Shown here in pieces: positions 19,526 to 28,967 of a stretch of DNA of 64,000 bases. Made by a program: the position numbers and the translations under genes. Source of the stretch: an uncultured Acidobacteriia bacterium (GTDB taxonomy: Bacteria > Acidobacteriota > Terriglobia > Bryobacterales > Bryobacteraceae); assembly GCA_903909435.1 (NCBI GenBank), contig CAIVVT010000091.1, positions 1-64,000 of the forward strand, in the 5' to 3' direction. Numbering within the stretch: the first letter of the stretch is position 1; each line of letters opens with the position of its first letter. Below the pieces are notes generated by a model, which did no database searches, was not told the origin of the DNA, and was given only the letters and a program-made list of their open reading frames with translations.

Positions 19526-21421
19526 ATGCCACTTGTGGAGCGCCCCGCATGGGAAATCGCCCTTTTCGCAGGACTGCTCGTCCTATCGGCGGGCCTCTTC
19601 CTGTGGCGCTTTCTGCGCGTTCTCCGCACCATCTGGCGCTCGAAGCCAGACGCGGATTTCCAACTCGCTCCCCTCCTGCCGCGTGTGCTCGAGTTCTTCT
19701 GGCAGGTCGCCGGTCAGTCGAAAGTCATCAGCCAGCGGCCGATTCCCGGCCTCGCGCACGCTCTTGTCTTCTGGGGATTTTGCGCGTTCTCGATCGTCTC
19801 CCTGAACCACGTTTTGCTCGGCTTAGGCATCCACTGGATCGATCCGCGCTCCGGCAGTTTCGGCCCGCTGTATTTCTTCTGCGCCAGCCTGTTCGCCTGG
19901 GTTGTCGCGGCTTCCATTGTTCTGCTGGCCTACCGGCGATTGGTTCTGCGGCCCAAGTGGCTGGGGGAGAAGGTCAGTCTGGAGTCGGGATTCATCGCGC
20001 TGCTCATTCTCACGCTGATGCTCACCTACCTGGGCGACTATCACCTGAGCCTGGCTACCGACGGGACCGCGGGCCGCATCGTATGGTGGACGCACACTCT
20101 GGCTCTGCTGATCTTCCTGCCTCTGGTTCCGCACACCAAGCACCTGCACCTTGTTCTGAGCCCCGCATCCGTGTTCCTTTCGCGTGGAGGCTTTTCCCGC
20201 ATCCCGCGCCTGATCGGGGAGGAGGACTTCGGGCTGGTGACGGGGAAAGACATCACGCGCCTGACCGCTTTGCAGGCGTACTCGTGCGTAGAATGCGGAC
20301 GCTGCCAGGAGCACTGCCCGGCCTACAACACAGGTAAGCTCTTGAATCCTAAAGAGATCGCTTTGGGGTTCAGATCTTACCTGAATGCGAACAGCGACAA
20401 CTCCGCGCAGCCGCTGCTTGGAATTCACCTGGCGGAAGAGGCCGTGTTCCAATGCACCACCTGCGGAGCCTGCGAGTACCAATGTCCGGTTGGGGTCGAG
20501 CACCTGCCACTGATCGTCGGTCTGCGGCGCGGAGCCGTGAATACGGGAGCCTGGGAGGACGAGTACGGCGGGGAGCTGTTCCTGAGGCTGGAGCGTAGCG
20601 GCAATCCGTTGGGCATGTCGCAGTTCGAGCGCGACAAATTCATCAGGAAGGCTGAATTGCCGCTGTATGACGGGAGCCAGGAGTACCTGCTGTGGCTCGG
20701 CTGCATGGGCGCGTACGATCCGACGGGCCGCGAGATCGTCATCGCGCTGGCGCAGGTGATGCGATATCGCGGAGTGACCTTTGGCGTGTTGAAGAAGGAA
20801 AAGTGCGCGGGCGACGCGGCCCGCAGGCTGGGCAACGATCTTGCCTTTCAGCAACTCGCCGAGTTCAATATCGGCCAACTGAGAGCAGTGCAGGCGAAGA
20901 AACTAATCTCCATCTGCCCCCACTGCGTCCGCACCATCGGCCAGGAGTGGAAGGAGTTCGGAACGGCATATGAGATCGAACACCACTCCGTGTTCCTGGC
21001 CCGTCACAACTCCGCGCTACCGGATTGTGCCAGTGACGATACGCTGGTTTACCACGATCCCTGCTACCTCGGCCGCTACCAGGGCGTCTACGATGAACCG
21101 CGTGCAGTCGCCAGCGCTTCCGGCCAGCTAGTCGAGTCTCCCAAGTCCAGAGAACGCGGATTCTGTTGCGGCGCCGGCGGAGGCCTGACGTTCCTAGGCG
21201 AAGAGAAGGGCACCCGGATCAGCCACGAGCGGGTGAGTCAACTGATGGCCACCGGAGCCGGCGCGATTGTCGCTGCGTGCCCGTTTTGCAACAGCATGTT
21301 GAGCGACGCACTGGCTACCGTTGGTTCCGAAGTCACTCCGCGGCTGATCGATATCGCGCAGTTGGCCGCGGCGCGCATTCCTCCGCCATCGAGAGTGGGC
21401 GAGGCCGGGACGGGATACTAG
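19526..21421 (+). CDS. Membrane-bound Fe-S oxidoreductase with CCG domains (HdrD/GlcF-like)
   Basis: 631 aa. The N-terminal region (about 10-230) has several membrane helices resembling the NarI-type cytochrome b subunit. Two [4Fe-4S] motifs follow: CVECGRCQEHCP near residue 254 and CTTCGACEYQCP near residue 311. The C-terminal half has two CCG cysteine-rich domains (GCMGAYDP, CPHC, DPCYLGRYQG, CCGAGGG, CPFC). Such proteins link quinone or heme to a thiol, lactate, glycolate or acyl-CoA dehydrogenase. No electron-transfer flavoprotein or dehydrogenase gene is adjacent, so the partner is unknown. TACATT ending 9 nt before the ATG is a possible -10. Confidence 0.85.
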   Translation: MPLVERPAWEIALFAGLLVLSAGLFLWRFLRVLRTIWRSKPDADFQLAPLLPRVLEFFWQVAGQSKVISQRPIPGLAHALVFWGFCAFSIVSLNHVLLGLGIHWIDPRSGSFGPLYFFCASLFAWVVAASIVLLAYRRLVLRPKWLGEKVSLESGFIALLILTLMLTYLGDYHLSLATDGTAGRIVWWTHTLALLIFLPLVPHTKHLHLVLSPASVFLSRGGFSRIPRLIGEEDFGLVTGKDITRLTALQAYSCVECGRCQEHCPAYNTGKLLNPKEIALGFRSYLNANSDNSAQPLLGIHLAEEAVFQCTTCGACEYQCPVGVEHLPLIVGLRRGAVNTGAWEDEYGGELFLRLERSGNPLGMSQFERDKFIRKAELPLYDGSQEYLLWLGCMGAYDPTGREIVIALAQVMRYRGVTFGVLKKEKCAGDAARRLGNDLAFQQLAEFNIGQLRAVQAKKLISICPHCVRTIGQEWKEFGTAYEIEHHSVFLARHNSALPDCASDDTLVYHDPCYLGRYQGVYDEPRAVASASGQLVESPKSRERGFCCGAGGGLTFLGEEKGTRISHERVSQLMATGAGAIVAACPFCNSMLSDALATVGSEVTPRLIDIAQLAAARIPPPSRVGEAGTGY

Positions 21422-21498
21422 CCCGGGCGAGAGCAGGTTCCCAACCCGGGGATCAGCGAAACCGGGCCTTGAGTCTGCAACAGGCTGGGAAACAGCGC

Positions 21499-21840
21499 TC
21501 AGCCCCGCCTTATCTTTCGCCGTGGGCGGAGATCGTAGAACTGCAGGCGGCAGTCCACGCAGTACATCAGCCTCGCCCCCAGGTACCGCTGCATGAGACT
21601 GATCGGATTGCGATACACAGGGTCGTAAGGGTCGAGCCGTTTGCGAACGCGCAGTTCCTGAGTGCTGCATTTTGGGCAGCGCGCAGTTAGGGACAGGAGC
21701 GGGTGAACGTCAGTATGGGCTTGTACGCGCCGGCCCTCACACGCCGGACATTCGTGGATGCGGGCATATCGAAACCTTTGGCGGAGCGTGCGGCGCCTTT
21801 CCACCATCCTGGAGTCCTGGCAAACGGGACACATCGGCAT
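21499..21840 (-). CDS. Small multi-zinc-ribbon protein
   Basis: 113 aa, very rich in Arg and Cys. Four CxxC knuckles are seen (CPVC, CPAC, CPKC, CVDC), enough for two zinc ribbons. GGGAG lies 7 nt before the ATG, which supports the start. There is no other recognisable domain; nucleic-acid or protein binding is plausible. It is convergent with the Fe-S oxidoreductase. Confidence 0.6.
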   Translation of the reverse strand: MPMCPVCQDSRMVERRRTLRQRFRYARIHECPACEGRRVQAHTDVHPLLSLTARCPKCSTQELRVRKRLDPYDPVYRNPISLMQRYLGARLMYCVDCRLQFYDLRPRRKIRRG

Positions 21841-22143
21841 TGCGGATCTCCCATCATTCCGTCATCGGCTGTCACCGCTTCTATCGTTAGCGGCAATCGG
21901 TTTAGCATACTTTACCCTGAATTCAGGAATCTGGGAAGAGCCAAAAGTCCCAGTTCAGCCGGTGTTCTTGGCTAGGACGCCGCAGTGGATGCGCAACCAG
22001 ACAATCGCCTGGGCCAACACTTTGGGTTTTGGCAACTTTGCCAGGCAGGACACCGCTGCGCAATCCCTGCGCCATCGCGGCGTGGCATCGCATTGCCGCT
22101 AGAGGGTCGCGTTTGCTAGACTGGTGATCGTCCCACCGCGTTC
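21841..22143. other. Intergenic region upstream of tRNA-Lys
   Basis: No gene seen. Reading frames on either strand lack start signals and family features. The last part presumably contains the tRNA promoter, but I cannot point to a convincing -35/-10 pair. Confidence 0.4.
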
Positions 22144-22219
<76 letters not shown>

Positions 22220-22513
22220 TTCGTTTCAATCGGTTCAATGCCGATGCCCTCACCTGTTGTCCAGAGACGCAATACCCCCTGCAATTTGGCCAATTCACGC
22301 ACTTCGCGTTCTTGGATTCAGTAAGTTGCAACGACGGCCCGCTGAGAATTAGCGGATCGTCCTTCACCGGGCGAGACGTAACGCACGTCCATACGTTCGG
22401 CCGCACCCACCTAAACGGAAAGTACCAGGTTTCGTCGCGCAGGCATGGAGTCCTCGTAGCGGACGGAGAACGGGCTGCTGAAACGAACCTATCGCCAAGG
22501 GCGCCGAGGCACT

Positions 22514-23968
22514 TTACTTCGACTTCAAGATGTCGTTCGAGATGTCGATCCGCACCACCGAAGCGATCGGGTCCGGTGCGGGCCCGGGCAGCGATACGAC
22601 GACTCCGGAGGCGGTCTGCTTGAATGAGACCGTTCTTTCAGGATCGGCCAAAAACGCCGCCTTGAGAACTTTGTGCTTGAGGCCCGGCAATGCGAGGGGG
22701 CCGGCCGGCCACTGAAATACGTGGATGTAGATCCGACCGGGTTTGGTAGTGCAGCGCCACGCCATGCTGGGCTTGAATAAGGGTTTGCCGTCATCCCCTT
22801 TTTGTGTCTTGCTGAACGCACCAAATTCTTCGCCAAATGGGCTGCGGCCCGCGCCGTAGATGGCCTCGCCATTCACTTTCAGCCATCGTCCCACCACGCG
22901 CAGCATGTCCTGGCTGGGTTGGGGGATGACGCCGTCACCGTCCGGGCCGACGTTTAACAAGTAGTTGCCGCCCTTGCTGACGATGTCCACGAGCTTGAAA
23001 GTGAGGTCCTCCGGCTTCTTCCAGTTGTGATCGTCTTTCTTGAAGCCCCAGGTGTCGTTGAGTGTGGCCGGGGTTTCCCAGGCACCGGCGCGCGCCAGGT
23101 CGGGAATTACGTTGTCGCCTTCGGAATCGTAATCGCTTTGGCTTGTCCCACCGAGGCGTCCGCTGACCAGACAGCCGGGCTGCAGTTCGTGGACGACTTT
23201 CTCAAGCCGGGCGGCGCGCTCCGCATTCATCACGTCTAATGGCGTGTCGAACCAGACGATCGAGATCGGACCGTAGTTACTGAGAATCTCCCGGACCTGT
23301 GGAATCGCTTTGGAGTTGAAATACGTCTCGAAGCTGCCTTCCTGCCTGGGGTCCCATTGCGGCTGCTTCCACACAGGATCGGTTTCGTGCGGACCTTCCC
23401 AAATGGCGCCGCCCGGCGAGTGCCAGTCCTGCGCCTGGGAGTAGTAGAACCCGAACCTGATGCCGCGTTTCGCACAGGCGGTAGCCAGTTCCTTCATCGG
23501 GTCCCGCCGGAACGGGGTCGCATCCACAATGTTGAATGCGTCTGCCTTGGAGCCAAACATGGCGAAACCATCGTGGTGTTTTGAGGTGATGACGAGGTAC
23601 TTCATGCCGGCGTCCTGAGCGAGTTGCGCCCAGGCTTCGGCGTCGAACTTCACCGGATTGAACTGCCGGGCAAGCTGCTCGTAATCCGCGAGTGGGATGC
23701 GCGCCTTGTACATGATCCACTCGCCAATACCCGGGTAGGAACGGCCGTTCCATTCGCCCGCCGGCAGGGAGTAGATGCCCCAATGAATGAACATGCCGAA
23801 CTTCGACTCGCGCCACCACGCGATGCGCGATTCCCGCTCATGCAAGCTCGCAACAGCCTCGTGGCGTTGAACTCGAACGTCGGTCTTCCCCATACGCTCA
23901 GCCGCGGGGCCAAGTGTTGCCAGCGTTGCAAGAACGGCGGCGGCGATGAGTGTTTTCTTTAGCTCCAT
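22514..23968 (-). CDS. Exported alpha-L-fucosidase (GH29)
   Basis: 484 aa. It begins with a signal peptide (MELKKTLIAAAVLATLATLG), for which I choose ATG 23968; ATG 23980 also keeps the signal. GH29 signatures are clear: WWRESKFGMFIHWGIYS near residue 52, YLVITSKHHDGFAMF, and the catalytic nucleophile Asp in IVWFDTPLD. It should release terminal L-fucose from glycans in the periplasm or outside the cell. The gene is monocistronic and divergent from the oxidoreductase/isomerase pair, which may act on the released sugars. Confidence 0.92.
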   Translation of the reverse strand: MELKKTLIAAAVLATLATLGPAAERMGKTDVRVQRHEAVASLHERESRIAWWRESKFGMFIHWGIYSLPAGEWNGRSYPGIGEWIMYKARIPLADYEQLARQFNPVKFDAEAWAQLAQDAGMKYLVITSKHHDGFAMFGSKADAFNIVDATPFRRDPMKELATACAKRGIRFGFYYSQAQDWHSPGGAIWEGPHETDPVWKQPQWDPRQEGSFETYFNSKAIPQVREILSNYGPISIVWFDTPLDVMNAERAARLEKVVHELQPGCLVSGRLGGTSQSDYDSEGDNVIPDLARAGAWETPATLNDTWGFKKDDHNWKKPEDLTFKLVDIVSKGGNYLLNVGPDGDGVIPQPSQDMLRVVGRWLKVNGEAIYGAGRSPFGEEFGAFSKTQKGDDGKPLFKPSMAWRCTTKPGRIYIHVFQWPAGPLALPGLKHKVLKAAFLADPERTVSFKQTASGVVVSLPGPAPDPIASVVRIDISNDILKSK

Positions 23969-24115
23969 TTTCTCGTCCATAGGCAGCATATCGCTTTGCG
24001 TCAACGCAAGGCGGCCGGTTTTCGCGGCCGGGCCAGAAGCCCGCTCATAGCGCTCTTACACCCCAATACGCCGGTCTCCAGCGCCCTGACAAACCTGTTC
24101 ACCTGCTGTGTGCGA

Positions 24116-24121
24116 TAGCAT
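24116..24121 (+). promoter_or_regulatory. Candidate leaderless -10 of the Gfo/Idh gene
   Basis: TAGCAT (four of six consensus positions) ends 7 nt before the ATG at 24129, the same geometry as at 314, 17221 and 34202. No ribosome binding site is visible. An upstream ATG at 24108 would precede this box. Confidence 0.35.
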
Positions 24122-24128
24122 CTCGGTA

Positions 24129-25430
24129 ATGCCAACCAGCCATCTCGCGCGCCGTGCTTTCCTGCGCTCCGCAACCGCAGCGACAGCCGCCTCTGCCTTT
24201 GCCGCCTCCTCGACTGCGGCCAGCGACCGCATCTCGACCGCCTTCATCGGAGTCGGCGTCATGGGATCGGAGAATCTCAAGGCTGCTATGAACCAGCCCG
24301 GCGTGGCGGTCAGCGCGATCTGCGACGTCTTTCAACCAAATCTGGAAAGGGCCGTCGCTCAAGCCCGCCGTGCCGGCCACCAGCCCAAGGAAGTTCGCGA
24401 TTTCCGCCAGATTCTGGCCGATCCGTCGATCGATGCGGTGTGCATCTCCACCCCCGACCACTGGCACCCCTACATCACGGTCGAAGCCTGCAAGGCGGGC
24501 AAGGACGTGTACGTCGAGAAGCCGGCCTGCGTCGCTATCAGCGAGGGCCTGGTGATGGTCGAAGCCGCCAGGAAGTACAATCGCGTTGTCCAGGCCGGGA
24601 CGTGGCAGCGCTCGGGCGCGCATTTCCAGAAGGCGTGCGAGTTGGTCCGCAGCGGAGAACTAGGCAAAATAGCATTCGTGCGCAGCTGGATCTACAGTAA
24701 CCAATCTCCCAAAGGCATCGGCAACCCACCGGAACAAGCCCCACCGCCTGGTCTCGATTGGGACCTATGGCTGGGTCCTGCCCCCGCGCGGCCTTTCAAC
24801 CCCAACCGCTTCGGCGTCTATCCAGATGCCTATTCCTACTTCCGCTACTTCTGGGATTACGCAGGCGGTCAGATCACCGATTCCGGAATCCACATGCTGG
24901 ACATTGTTCAAATGGCCTTCGGTGATCCGATGCCCCGCGGGGTCGCCGCGCTCGGCGGTAAGTTTTGGTTCGAGGACGACACTGAAACGCCTGACACCAT
25001 GCAGGTCGGCTACGAGTACCCCGGCTTCCTGGGATCCTGGGAGCATCGCTCGAACAACACCGAACAGACCACCAGCCGCCTGATGGGCATTAACTTCTTC
25101 GGCTCGCGCGGCACGCTCTACGTGGATCGTGCACTGATCCGCGTCGCTCCCGAAAAGGGCTCGGACCTCGCCCCGTTTGAGATGCAGCGTGTCGCGGATC
25201 CACATCCTCTGCACTGGGCGAACTTCGTTGATTGTGTCCGCACACGTAAGCGGCCCAACAGTGACATCGAGACTTGTGTCCGCTCTTCGATCACTTCGAT
25301 TCTGGGCAACCTCTCCCTGCGCACCAAACTGCGACTGGATTGGGACGACAAGCGCAAGACTGTTGAGCAGGAGGCCGTGCGCCCGCTGCTCAATCGCGAG
25401 TATCGCAGTCCCTGGAAGCTGCAGGCATGA
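24129..25430 (+). CDS. Tat-exported Gfo/Idh/MocA family oxidoreductase
   Basis: 433 aa. A twin-arginine signal (ARRAFLRS) is followed by an Ala-rich hydrophobic stretch. The nucleotide-binding domain begins with the STAFIGVGVMGSENL glycine-rich motif. The EKP motif (VYVEKPACV) near residue 130 is the family hallmark. Tat export fits a protein folded with NAD(P) bound, as in known periplasmic glucose-fructose oxidoreductase. Soil Acidobacteria and Planctomycetes carry many such exported paralogues; the substrate is unknown. Its stop overlaps the start of the sugar isomerase gene (ATGA). Confidence 0.9.
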   Translation: MPTSHLARRAFLRSATAATAASAFAASSTAASDRISTAFIGVGVMGSENLKAAMNQPGVAVSAICDVFQPNLERAVAQARRAGHQPKEVRDFRQILADPSIDAVCISTPDHWHPYITVEACKAGKDVYVEKPACVAISEGLVMVEAARKYNRVVQAGTWQRSGAHFQKACELVRSGELGKIAFVRSWIYSNQSPKGIGNPPEQAPPPGLDWDLWLGPAPARPFNPNRFGVYPDAYSYFRYFWDYAGGQITDSGIHMLDIVQMAFGDPMPRGVAALGGKFWFEDDTETPDTMQVGYEYPGFLGSWEHRSNNTEQTTSRLMGINFFGSRGTLYVDRALIRVAPEKGSDLAPFEMQRVADPHPLHWANFVDCVRTRKRPNSDIETCVRSSITSILGNLSLRTKLRLDWDDKRKTVEQEAVRPLLNREYRSPWKLQA

Positions 25431-26269
25431 TCCCGCGCCGCGTGTTTCTCGCCACGGCGGCTGCGGCGCTGCCCGCACTCGCCAAGCCGGCCTTTCGTGC
25501 GCCGATCGGCACCAACATATACAGCCTGCGCTATCTAGCTGAGAAGGACCTGCCCGGAACTTTGAAACTAATCCGGGAACTCGGCTTCCGTGAAGTCGAG
25601 GTGGGCGAGCTTTACGGGCGCAGTGCCGGCCAGTTCCAAGCCCTGCTGAAGGAGGCTGGCCTGCGCGCCACTTCATTTGGAGCGGCCTACGATGCGCTTG
25701 GTAAGGACCTCGATGCCGTGGCCGGGCAAGCGCATACGCTGGGCGCGGAGTACATCGTTTGCTCCACCATCCCGCACAGCGCCAAGCATGTGACCCCCAA
25801 GGACTGCGAGTCCGCTGCAGCCACCCTAAACGGCTGGGGCGAGCGCCTTGTTGCGGCGGATCTTCGGCTCTGCTACCACACGCATGGCACCGAGTTCGAC
25901 CGCTCGCCGGATGGCACTATCTTCGACACGCTCGTCAAGCTGACCAATCCGAAATACATCAATTTCGAGATGGACATCTTCTGGATCGTTTACGGCTACC
26001 AGGATCCCGTGAAGCTGCTCCAGCGCTATCCAGGCCGCTTCCCGCTGATGCACATCAAGGACATTCGCAAGGGCACCGAGCTGGGCGGATCACCGGCTGA
26101 CGTCCAGGAAGACGACAGTGTGCCGCTCGGCACCGGCCTCGTGGATGTCAGCTCGGCCTTGCTAGCCGCGCAGAACTGCGGAGTAAAGCACTATTACCTG
26201 GAGGAGGAGGCGGTGGATGCTGTGCCGCAAATCCGGCAGAGCCTGCGCTATCTGGCTGGCCTGCGGTAG
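25427..26269 (+). CDS. Tat-exported sugar phosphate isomerase/epimerase (AP-endonuclease 2 TIM barrel)
   Basis: 280 aa. The N-terminus has a twin-arginine motif (PRRVFLAT). The xylose-isomerase-like barrel shows conserved metal-ligand regions: EVEVGELYG, CYHTHGTEF, NFEMDIFWI, PLMHIKDIRKG and the final YYLEEE. It is coupled by ATGA overlap to the Gfo/Idh gene; such pairs are common and often carry out oxidation plus isomerisation of unusual sugars. Export of both partners suggests periplasmic glycan processing. Confidence 0.88.
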   Translation: MIPRRVFLATAAAALPALAKPAFRAPIGTNIYSLRYLAEKDLPGTLKLIRELGFREVEVGELYGRSAGQFQALLKEAGLRATSFGAAYDALGKDLDAVAGQAHTLGAEYIVCSTIPHSAKHVTPKDCESAAATLNGWGERLVAADLRLCYHTHGTEFDRSPDGTIFDTLVKLTNPKYINFEMDIFWIVYGYQDPVKLLQRYPGRFPLMHIKDIRKGTELGGSPADVQEDDSVPLGTGLVDVSSALLAAQNCGVKHYYLEEEAVDAVPQIRQSLRYLAGLR

Positions 26270-26471
26270 ACCCGTTTCTGGCCGCTCAGGCGTCCGCGCC
26301 TCGCCAAGAGCGACTCGCGGAACTGCTGGTCCGGATCGTCGGGATCGGGCAGCTTCGCGCCTTGTCCGGACACTCGCCTTTGAACCAAGGCAGGTCCGTG
26401 GCGGTATCTTGCTTCTCGCGCATCCGTTCGACAGGTGAAACTGGAGCGGCGGGTGATCGCCAGATCGTTCC

Positions 26472-27248
26472 TCACTTACCTACCCAACAGGGCGGCCGCT
26501 TCCCAAGGAACGCGGCGATGCCCTCCTGCGCATCGGCGGCCAGCGCATTCATACTCATGACATCCTTGGCGTAGGCATACGCCTTGGTCTGATCCAGATC
26601 AATTTGGGTGTAGTAAGCCTGCTTGCCGAGAGCCACGACCAGCTCGCTAGCCTGGGCGATCTGCGCGGCCAGCTTGCGAGTCTCCTCCCGCAAGCGGGAT
26701 GCCGGGACGACGCGGTTTATGAGACCCCAATCAGCGGCGGTGCTCGCATCCACCGGCGCGCCAGTTAGTAGCATCTCGAGCGCGCGCTTGCGGCCAACGG
26801 CGCGGCTGAGGGCCACCATCGGCGTCGTACAGAACAGGCCGATCTTCACGCCGGGAGTGGCGAATGAGCTCTCTTCCGATGCGATGGCGAGATCGCAGGT
26901 CGCCACCAGCTGGCACCCCGCCGCGGTAGCGGTGCCCTGCACTTCCGCGATCACCGGTTGCCGGATGGACTGAATCAAACCCATGAGTTCCGTGCACACC
27001 GCGAACAGCCGTCGGTACTCGTCGATATCCCGGCCCGGCATCTCGGACAGATCGTGTCCGGAGCAGAACACTTTGCCGGCCGCAGCTAGAATGACGACGC
27101 GCACATCGCGACGAGCGCCCGTCTCCCGCAGGCAGGTAATCAGCTCCTGCATCAGTGCGAGCGAGAGCGCATTGCGCCGCTCGGGCCGATTCAGCGTGAC
27201 CACCGCGACATTGCTCTCCAAAGCGAAGCCTATGTGCTGAACGCCCAT
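26472..27248 (-). CDS. Enoyl-CoA hydratase/isomerase family protein
   Basis: 258 aa crotonase-fold protein, complete. It has the oxyanion-hole segment (SGHDLSEMPG near residue 63) and GTATAAGCQLVATCDLAIAS near residue 107. AGGAGG 5 nt before the ATG is a strong ribosome binding site. It follows the acyl-CoA synthetase by 9 bp on the same strand, so it probably acts on the CoA thioester that enzyme makes. The exact reaction (hydratase, isomerase or hydrolase) is open. Confidence 0.88.
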   Translation of the reverse strand: MGVQHIGFALESNVAVVTLNRPERRNALSLALMQELITCLRETGARRDVRVVILAAAGKVFCSGHDLSEMPGRDIDEYRRLFAVCTELMGLIQSIRQPVIAEVQGTATAAGCQLVATCDLAIASEESSFATPGVKIGLFCTTPMVALSRAVGRKRALEMLLTGAPVDASTAADWGLINRVVPASRLREETRKLAAQIAQASELVVALGKQAYYTQIDLDQTKAYAYAKDVMSMNALAADAQEGIAAFLGKRPPCWVGK

Positions 27249-27257
27249 GCCTTCCTC

Positions 27258-28814
27258 CTAAGCGTTTGAACTGTTATTCTGCGCAGCCATCCTGGCCCGC
27301 AACTCATTTTTGCGAAGTTTGCCGGTGGCCGTGTGCGGCAGCGGCCCGAACTCCACGTATTTCGGACACTTGAAATGCGCGAGGCGGGCGCGGCAGAACT
27401 CGATTAGCTCTTCGGCGGTGGCGTGTTCTCCAGGCTTCAAAGAGACCCAGGCCTGGGGTACCTCGCCCCACTTTTCATCCGGAGCCGCGACCACCGCGGC
27501 CTCCAATACTGCGGGATGCTCGTGCAGCACCTTCTCCACTTCAATGGAGGAGATGTTCTCGCCGCCGGAGATGACGATGTCCTTAGCGCGGTCGCGTAGC
27601 TCGATATAACCGTCACCATGTCTCACCGCCAGATCCCCGGAATGGAACCAGCCGCCTTCGAAGGCCTTCGCCGTGGCCTCGGGGTTGTTGTAATAGCCCA
27701 GCATCACGTTGTTGCCACGCATGATCACTTCTCCCATGGTCAACCCGTCGCAAGGCACATCGCGCATGGACGAATCGACAACGCGCAAGTCCGTGCCAGC
27801 GATCAGGTAGGGGACCCCCTGGCGCGCCTTGATCTGGGCGCGATCGTACGGCGGAAGCGCGTTCCATTCCCTGCGCCAGGCGCACACCGTGTGGGGGCCG
27901 TAGGTCTCCGTGAGCCCATAAGCATGTGCGATTTCGATGCCGATCTCTTCGGCGGCGCGCAGCACGGCGGGCGAAGGCGGGGCGCCCGCGGTCACGATCT
28001 TCAGCCCGTTCTCGAAGCAAATGCCGTTTGCCGCACAGTACTGGGTCAGCGTGCTAACCACCACAGGAGCGCCGCACAGATGCGTCACGCCTTCCTGGCG
28101 GATCAACTCGACAATTCTGGCCGGCTCCACCTGGCGCAAACAGACATGCCTCGCGCCAACGGCGGTTACTGCCCAGGGGAAGCACCAGCCGTTGCAGTGA
28201 AACAGAGGCAGTGTCCACAAGTACACCGAATCAGGCCCGAGACCGTGCTCCATCAACTCGCCCAGCGCATTTATGTAGCCGCCCCGGTGAGTGTACATCA
28301 CCCCCTTGGGAACCCCGGTGGTTCCGCTGGTGTAATTGATGGCGATCACGGCGTCTTCATCGGTGATTGGGGATGGATCGGTGAACGGAAACTCCCCTTG
28401 GGTAAGCAGTCCTTCGTAATCGCTCGTGACGACCTTGAGGGCCGGGACGTTGCTCAGCGCCTGGCTTACCACTGGCAGCAACTGCGGATCGACGATCAGC
28501 ACTTTGGCCTCGCAGTGGTTCAATAGCCACTCCAACTCGCGCGCTTGCAGGCGGGTGTTCAACATCACCAGGACCGCACCGGCCAGCAGCACCCCGAAGT
28601 GCGGTTCCAGTGCCGCCAGGCTGTTCGGCGCAAGCACGGCCACCCGGTCGCCTGGCTGCACACCTTGGCGCCGAAGCGCCGACGCCAGTTGGTGCACACG
28701 CTGGTTGAATTCGTCGTAGGTCAGTCGTCGTTCGCCATCAACGACGGCGACGCGGTCCGGGTAGACCAATGCGCTGCGCGCCAGGAAGTCGAGTGGGGTG
28801 AGGATCGATTTCAT
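27258..28814 (-). CDS. Acyl-CoA synthetase (AMP-forming)
   Basis: 518 aa ANL-superfamily enzyme. The P-loop YTSGTTGVPKGV is near residue 167, with YGLTETYG (A5), HSGDLA (A7) and the C-terminal catalytic Lys in TGKLRKNEL. It resembles medium-chain or 3-methylmercaptopropionate-type ligases of similar length. It activates a carboxylic acid to its CoA thioester in the cytoplasm and is co-transcribed with the enoyl-CoA hydratase. There is no clear Shine-Dalgarno site. Confidence 0.9.
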   Translation of the reverse strand: MKSILTPLDFLARSALVYPDRVAVVDGERRLTYDEFNQRVHQLASALRRQGVQPGDRVAVLAPNSLAALEPHFGVLLAGAVLVMLNTRLQARELEWLLNHCEAKVLIVDPQLLPVVSQALSNVPALKVVTSDYEGLLTQGEFPFTDPSPITDEDAVIAINYTSGTTGVPKGVMYTHRGGYINALGELMEHGLGPDSVYLWTLPLFHCNGWCFPWAVTAVGARHVCLRQVEPARIVELIRQEGVTHLCGAPVVVSTLTQYCAANGICFENGLKIVTAGAPPSPAVLRAAEEIGIEIAHAYGLTETYGPHTVCAWRREWNALPPYDRAQIKARQGVPYLIAGTDLRVVDSSMRDVPCDGLTMGEVIMRGNNVMLGYYNNPEATAKAFEGGWFHSGDLAVRHGDGYIELRDRAKDIVISGGENISSIEVEKVLHEHPAVLEAAVVAAPDEKWGEVPQAWVSLKPGEHATAEELIEFCRARLAHFKCPKYVEFGPLPHTATGKLRKNELRARMAAQNNSSNA

Positions 28815-28967
28815 CGGTTACAGCAGGATATCGCGATGCGTGACTCGGTGCCGGCGCTGGCAGGCGGAGCAGCCCGCAAGGCGACTGATCTGCCGGCGCG
28901 GACGTTGGTGTGAGGACGCAACCGGTCTCACCCCATCGCCATGCCAGAGCGAAGACTGCGAGGCAGC